From assembly GCA_036500345.1 (NCBI GenBank), contig DASYCE010000010.1:27033-91032 (forward strand): DNA of 64,000 nt, written 5' to 3'. The position numbers and the translations under genes were made by a program. The notes beneath the pieces were generated by a model. The model had not been told where the DNA came from and made no database searches. It saw nothing but the letters and a program-made list of their open reading frames with translations. How positions within the stretch are numbered: position 1 is the first letter of the stretch; each line of letters begins with the position of its first letter. Origin of the DNA: Gemmatimonadales bacterium (lineage in GTDB: Bacteria > Gemmatimonadota > Gemmatimonadetes > Gemmatimonadales > GWC2-71-9). Shown piece by piece: positions 63,944 through 64,000 of the stretch.

Positions 63944-64000
63944 CGAAAGCTCCAGAATGGTGAGGAACGGTACCGCGGACCAAGATAGACGGACTGGAAT

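Overview
The window looks like chromosomal DNA from a high-GC (roughly two-thirds G+C by eye) diderm bacterium. The gene content (Tol-Pal, LptD, BamD, lipoproteins, Tat, DUF4321, long translationally coupled operons with GTGA/ATGA overlaps, strong G/C at third codon positions) fits Gemmatimonadota best. The phylum is my inference from gene style and is not proven by any marker RNA; no tRNA, rRNA, tmRNA, transposase, prophage or CRISPR array is visible.

Region 1 (1-13.9 kb) is an envelope superoperon on the minus strand. In transcription order it holds a sugar epimerase, tolQ, tolR, a TolA/TonB-like gene, tolB, pal, cpoB, a giant gene in which TatC is fused in frame to LptD, a TPR protein, a polyprenyl diphosphate synthase, DUF4321 and tatA. 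A truncated parvulin-type chaperone converges on it at the left edge. The TatC-LptD fusion is the most striking single gene here.

Region 2 (14-27.6 kb) is mostly housekeeping: ssb, rimI-tsaB-tsaE-uvrB, an orphan hypF, an EVE-domain gene, a lipoprotein, a reductase-like gene, radC coupled to a bifunctional rel, and a Tat-exported SRPBCC protein.

Region 3 (27.6-36 kb) is accessory. A six-gene, fully coupled plus-strand operon encodes pilin-like subunits, a PapD-like chaperone, an usher-like outer-membrane barrel and a lipoprotein. It appears to be a divergent chaperone-usher surface-fibre system. It is followed by a terminator-like hairpin, about 35 head-to-tail degenerate 21-bp units that encode heptapeptide repeats on either strand, and a YefM-YoeB toxin-antitoxin module whose operator retains the paired TGTACA motif.

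Region 4 (36-46 kb) holds a flavoprotein oxidoreductase, a lipoprotein phosphoesterase paired with a di-haem peroxidase, a Uma2-family protein, a lone pseudopilin, and two tandem paralogous lipoproteins whose 5' halves are almost identical although their 3' halves have diverged.

Region 5 (46-58.6 kb, minus strand) links nucleotide-sugar synthesis (WbpD, WbpE, WbpB, WbpA, Ugd, UXS-like) to TPR proteins, BamD, NadD and SecA in one closely packed array. The sugar genes could supply UDP-2,3-diacetamido-glucuronate and UDP-glucuronate/UDP-xylose for surface polysaccharide. Region 6 (58.6-64 kb) holds a secreted hydrolase with a TPR tail, a histidine kinase/response regulator pair and a 3-hydroxyisobutyrate-dehydrogenase-family protein.
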